In this document: positions 6,839 to 9,491 of the stretch, piece by piece
How the letters are laid out: each line of letters begins with the position of its first letter
How positions within the stretch are numbered: position 1 is the stretch's first letter
NCBI GenBank assembly: GCA_947177435.1
Contig: CAMWUM010000050.1
Span: forward strand, 1-9,491
DNA from: an uncultured Muribaculaceae bacterium
GTDB lineage: Bacteria; Bacteroidota; Bacteroidia; Bacteroidales; Muribaculaceae
Direction of reading: 5' to 3'
Length of the DNA: 9,491 nt
Program-made: the position numbers and the translations under genes
Notes under the pieces: generated by a model
Seen by the model: only the letters and a program-made list of their open reading frames with translations
Told to the model about the DNA's origin: nothing
Database searches by the model: none

Positions 6839-8104
6839 CTATTTGTACTTGGCCCAGCGGATGATTTCGAGCAGAGTAGGCTTTTTGCCGTACATAAAGA
6901 TGCCCACGCGGTAAATCTTGCCGCACACCCATATCATAAACAGGAATGAAGCGTAGAGCAATGCCAGTGACACGGTTATCTGCCAGCCGGGCACGCCGTA
7001 AGGCAGCCTCGACATCATGCCCATCGGCGAGGTGAACGGGAACATGGATATGAACATCGCCAGACCCGAGTTGGGATCGCTCATAATGGCCATCGAGCCG
7101 ATGATGCCGATAATCACAGGCAACGTGGCAATGGACGAGAGTTGGCTGGCGTCCTGCACATTGCTTACGGCCGAGCCTATGGCGGCGTAAATTGACGAGT
7201 AGAAGAGGAAGCCGCCGATGAAGAACAGCAGCGTGTTGACCAGCAGCGACATCAGGAAGCCCGGGTCGGTGAACTGCGAGATGGCGGCTGTGAGCTCGGC
7301 CGGAGCGTCGGCCTGCACGGCGTCGGAGGCAAGGAACGGCGCGGCGATGCCCAGGGCGGTGCCGATGAGCGCGGCCCAAATCAGTATCTGCGTCACCGCC
7401 ACCAGGCCTACGCCGGCAATCTTGCCAAACATCAACTGGAACGGCTTGACCGACGACACCACGATTTCGAGCACGCGGTTGTTCTTCTCCTCGATTATCG
7501 AGGTCATCACCATCTGACCGTAAATGAGGATGAACATATAGAGCATCATATCCATCGCCATCGCCAGGATGTACGACAGCTCTGACGAGGTCTCGGTATC
7601 CTTATCGCTGTCGATGCGCACCGTGCTCATGTTGACGCGTGCCTGCACGTCGGCCATAATCTGGCGTATGTCGGGGATGTCGTAGCGGTCGAGACGCACA
7701 TCCTCGATGGCCTGCTCAAGCTGCGAGGTGATGTACGAGTCGGTCATCATCGAGATTGAGCCGCGAGTAAGGAGCACGATGCCGTGCGAGGGATCGTCCA
7801 GCGCATCGGCACCGATCACGAGGATTGCCTCGTTGGCTTCGTCGGCTCGCAGCGAGTCGACCGGGGCGTCGGATGATACGAACGTGATTTCATCGTTGCC
7901 TTTGAGTCGTCCGGCAATCTCACCCGTGCCGTCAACCACCGTCACCGTCTTTTGCTCAGAGCCGCCCATAGCCATGAAGAACGCCGGGGCGAGCATAAGG
8001 GCAATCATGACGATTGGCACCAATATGGTACTGATTAGGAAACTTTTGCGGCGTACTCTCTCTAAGTATTCACGCTCTATGATAAGTGCAAGTCTATTGG
8101 CCAT
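6839..8104 (-). CDS. ABC-2 type exporter permease (NatB/YhaP-like)
   Basis: This 421-residue inner-membrane protein is the membrane partner of the ATPase encoded just upstream. The N-terminus, LIIEREYLERVRRKSFLIST (7-26), is typical of the NatB/YhaP group and leads into TM1 (about 22-46). A large extracytoplasmic domain follows at about 47-178. Then come TM2 (179-201) and the conserved cytoplasmic coupling stretch EEKNNRVLEIVVSSVKPFQL (205-224). Further hydrophobic segments lie near 230-255, 283-312, 326-342, 345-362 and 375-395. The family exports ions, lipids, peptides or drugs; the cargo here is not known. The gene starts 6 bp after the ATPase stop, indicating a two-gene operon. The ATG at 8104 immediately precedes the conserved N-terminus. 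No convincing terminator follows; a weak GCGA/TCGC hairpin lies at 6803-6813. Confidence 0.92.
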   Translation of the reverse strand: MANRLALIIEREYLERVRRKSFLISTILVPIVMIALMLAPAFFMAMGGSEQKTVTVVDGTGEIAGRLKGNDEITFVSSDAPVDSLRADEANEAILVIGADALDDPSHGIVLLTRGSISMMTDSYITSQLEQAIEDVRLDRYDIPDIRQIMADVQARVNMSTVRIDSDKDTETSSELSYILAMAMDMMLYMFILIYGQMVMTSIIEEKNNRVLEIVVSSVKPFQLMFGKIAGVGLVAVTQILIWAALIGTALGIAAPFLASDAVQADAPAELTAAISQFTDPGFLMSLLVNTLLFFIGGFLFYSSIYAAIGSAVSNVQDASQLSSIATLPVIIGIIGSMAIMSDPNSGLAMFISMFPFTSPMGMMSRLPYGVPGWQITVSLALLYASFLFMIWVCGKIYRVGIFMYGKKPTLLEIIRWAKYK

Positions 8105-8110
8105 CGTCGG

Positions 8111-9070
8111 TTAGTTTTTATCGTTGGTGATTTCGGGCTGGGCGGCTTCGGAGGCGCGCACGGCCGATACGAATATGTCGTCCATCGACGGGATGATCTG
8201 CTCAAAACCGATGATGTCGACTGTCCGGTTGGCGCTCTCCAGCAGCGGACGCTTGACCTCGGTCTCAGGCAGGCCGATGATGGCCACGCGGTGGCCGCGC
8301 TTGTCGTCGTCAGCCATCTCGACGGAAAGGCCCAGTTGAGCGACAGAGGCAACGAGGACTGCCGGATCGCCGCTGTAAGTCAGGCGATAGCGATTGTCTG
8401 CAAAGCGCTCGCGTATCTCCGTCACCGAGCCCGAGAGTATGTCGTGTGACTTATTGATGAGGGTAATGTTGTCGCACAATTCCTCGACGCTCTCCATGTT
8501 GTGCGTGGAGAAAATAATGGTCGAGCCCTCGTCGCGCAGTCGGAGTATCTCGCGCTTGAGTATGCCGGCGTTGATTGGGTCGAAGCCCGAAAACGGCTCG
8601 TCAAACACCAGCAGTTCGGGGCGGTGGAGAACAGTAACGATGAACTGCACCTTCTGCGCCATGCCCTTTGACAACTCCTCCACTTTCTTGTCCCACCAGC
8701 CCGAGATTTCCAGCCTCTCGAACCACTCTTTCAGCGCAGCCGTGGCCTCAGACTTGCTCAAGCCTTTGAGCCGGGCGAAGAACAGGGCCTGCTCGCCCAC
8801 CTTCATCTTTTTGTATAGGCCACGCTCCTCGGGCAGGTATCCGATGTTGCGCACGTCGTCGGCGCAGAGCGGGTGGCCGTTGAAAGTCACCGTGCCGGAG
8901 TCGGGGGCCGTGATATGGTTGATGATGCGAATGAGCGTGGTCTTGCCTGCGCCATTGGGGCCCAGCAGGCCGTAGATTTTGCCTCGCGGTATGCTGACTG
9001 ATACGTCGTCAAGAGCCTTGTGGTTGACAAAGCTCTTGGAGATGTGCTCGGCTGTAAGGATGGCTGACAT
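8111..9070 (-). CDS. ABC transporter ATP-binding protein (NatA/YhaQ-like)
   Basis: The 319-residue ATPase energises the ABC-2 permease that follows. Visible motifs are Walker A GPNGAGKTT (37-45), the YLPEERGLY block (78-86) in the Q-loop region, signature ELSKGMAQK (132-140), where the second Gly of LSGGQ is Lys-Gly-Met as is usual in this group, Walker B LLVFDEP (153-159) with catalytic E158, D-loop GFDP (162-165) and H-loop H190. The C-terminal 100 residues, ending with SMDDIF (295-300), correspond to the DUF4162-type domain of NatA-like proteins. The ATG at 9070 is chosen because the conserved ABC fold starts right after it. An in-frame ATG at 9118 would lie at about the predicted transcription start and would add a non-conserved leader. 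It is the first gene of a two-gene operon. Confidence 0.93.
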   Translation of the reverse strand: MSAILTAEHISKSFVNHKALDDVSVSIPRGKIYGLLGPNGAGKTTLIRIINHITAPDSGTVTFNGHPLCADDVRNIGYLPEERGLYKKMKVGEQALFFARLKGLSKSEATAALKEWFERLEISGWWDKKVEELSKGMAQKVQFIVTVLHRPELLVFDEPFSGFDPINAGILKREILRLRDEGSTIIFSTHNMESVEELCDNITLINKSHDILSGSVTEIRERFADNRYRLTYSGDPAVLVASVAQLGLSVEMADDDKRGHRVAIIGLPETEVKRPLLESANRTVDIIGFEQIIPSMDDIFVSAVRASEAAQPEITNDKN

Positions 9071-9123
9071 TTGAGTTTTGATTTTTGAAGGTAGATTTGG
9101 TGTTGCAGTTATGTACAACAGTG

Positions 9124-9155
9124 CAAAGGTAACAACAAATTCTCAATCCCCCAAA
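9124..9155 (-). promoter_or_regulatory. Promoter of the ABC exporter operon
   Basis: On the minus strand a TTTG box (9155-9152) is followed, after exactly 20 bases, by TACCTTTG (9131-9124). This fits the Bacteroidota primary sigma consensus (TTTG at -33, TAnnTTTG at -7) very well. The predicted start near 9116-9118 gives an untranslated leader of about 47 nt before the ATG at 9070. Confidence 0.75.
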
Positions 9156-9259
9156 TTTCCATCAAAAAAATTGCACCAAAACCACAAAATTCTCATCAAT
9201 AAAGTTCCAGCTAGCTTGACAATGCTCTCACTGCTCGGTCAAATCTCAAATATTTTCAC

Positions 9260-9267
9260 TACCTTTG
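9260..9267 (+). promoter_or_regulatory. Candidate -7 box for the DUF1016/YhcG-like gene
   Basis: TACCTTTG followed by C matches the Bacteroidota -7 consensus and lies 18 bases before the ATG at 9286, so the leader would be about 12 nt. A clear TTG/TTTG at the -33 position is missing, which weakens the call. The same TACCTTTG sequence is used on the opposite strand for the ABC operon. Confidence 0.55.
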
Positions 9268-9285
9268 CAATTAGAAATATACTTT

Positions 9286-9491
9286 ATGGCAAAGATCGTT
9301 ACTCATACTCCTCAAACTTTTGAGAACTTCAGTTTTGAAACCCTTACCCAATGCATCTCAACCATTCATTCTGTTTTACGACACTCGGCTGTCAATGCAG
9401 TTAATCGTTATGCCACTATCCGCAATTGGTTAATAGGACGCTATCTTATTGAATACGAACAGTGTGGTAATGATAGAGCTCAGTATGGCAC
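9286..9491 (+). CDS. YhcG/DUF1016-type PDDEXK nuclease, N-terminal part (truncated by window end)
   Basis: Reading from the ATG at 9286 gives 68 open codons up to the window edge, beginning MAKIVTHTPQTFENFSFETL. The stretch with SAVNAVNRYATIRNWLIGRY and then LIEYEQCGNDRAQYG matches the N-terminal helical domain of DUF1016/YhcG proteins (typically RNWLIGxYIxExEQxGxxRAxYG). Full members are about 330-380 residues, with a C-terminal PDDEXK nuclease-like domain that is outside this window. In Bacteroidota they often sit next to or within type I restriction-modification loci, so a defence-related role is likely but inferred. Codons end in A or T more often than in the neighbouring genes (for example ACT, GTT, CTT, TTA), consistent with horizontal acquisition. 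The gene is divergent from the ABC operon, and its short leader carries a TAnnTTTG box. The catalytic part cannot be judged here. Confidence 0.8.
   Translation, partial: MAKIVTHTPQTFENFSFETLTQCISTIHSVLRHSAVNAVNRYATIRNWLIGRYLIEYEQCGNDRAQYG

Larger units (their letters stand above)
9071..9285. other. AT-rich divergent intergenic region
   Basis: This 215-bp gap separates the minus-strand ABC operon from the plus-strand nuclease gene. It is much richer in A+T than the sequence to its left. It holds one promoter for each side and no convincing gene. A near-perfect TTGACA at 9216-9221 and an AGCTAGCT palindrome at 9209-9216 are present but have no clear role. Confidence 0.6.

Noticed and set aside
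9071..9118. Upstream start for the ABC ATPase at 9118
   Set aside because: The predicted transcription start falls at about 9116-9118 and the added residues are not part of the ABC fold.
9137..9195. Direct repeat of AAATTCTCA at 9137-9145 and 9187-9195
   Set aside because: Nine bases repeated in an AT-rich gap can occur by chance, and no further copies were seen.
9216..9244. TTGACA with a TCAAAT 17 bases later as a sigma-70 promoter
   Set aside because: The -10 part is poor and Bacteroidota do not use this consensus; the TACCTTTG box at 9260 is the better candidate.

Overview
The window looks like chromosomal DNA of a Bacteroidales bacterium, possibly a GC-rich gut lineage such as Muribaculaceae or Prevotella; the exact genus cannot be read from the sequence. 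The evidence is threefold. TAnnTTTG-type promoter boxes, typical of the Bacteroidota primary sigma factor, lie upstream of genes. Shine-Dalgarno sequences are mostly absent. Several proteins resemble Bacteroidota families, including a GH27 enzyme carrying an NPCBM domain and a second RsmI-like methylase.

Layout, left to right. Bases 79-900 (+) encode a GT2 glycosyltransferase. It converges on, and overlaps by 38 bp, the last gene of a minus-strand block. That block, read right to left, is: an RsmI-like SAM methyltransferase (6756-6010), a WalJ/YycJ-like metallo-beta-lactamase-fold hydrolase (6002-4968), an SNF/NSS-family sodium symporter (4957-3557), a secreted GH27 glycosidase with a carbohydrate-binding domain (3548-1716), and a cytoplasmic fucosyltransferase-like protein with a GTG start (1714-863). 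The gaps are 7, 10, 8 and 1 bp, so these five genes could form one transcription unit with a candidate promoter near 6764-6784. Upstream of it is a second minus-strand operon, an ABC-2 exporter made of an ATPase (9070-8111) and a permease (8104-6839). It is driven by a strong-looking promoter with a TTTG box, 20 bp spacing and TACCTTTG at 9155-9124.

To the right of about 9070 the composition becomes clearly richer in A+T. A plus-strand gene starts at 9286 and runs off the end. Its first 68 residues match the N-terminal domain of YhcG/DUF1016 PDDEXK nucleases, which are often found beside type I restriction-modification genes. The right edge may therefore be the beginning of an acquired defence region.

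Most of the window is ordinary core and accessory metabolism; no clearly new system is visible. The best leads are four. The GH27 enzyme has a D-to-I change at a substrate-binding position that suggests beta-L-arabinopyranosidase rather than alpha-galactosidase activity. The fucosyltransferase-like protein has an uncertain acceptor and is translated from a GTG one base after the preceding stop. The five-gene run mixes unrelated functions. The truncated nuclease gene sits at a composition boundary. All starts were chosen by reading the sequence; no database search was possible.
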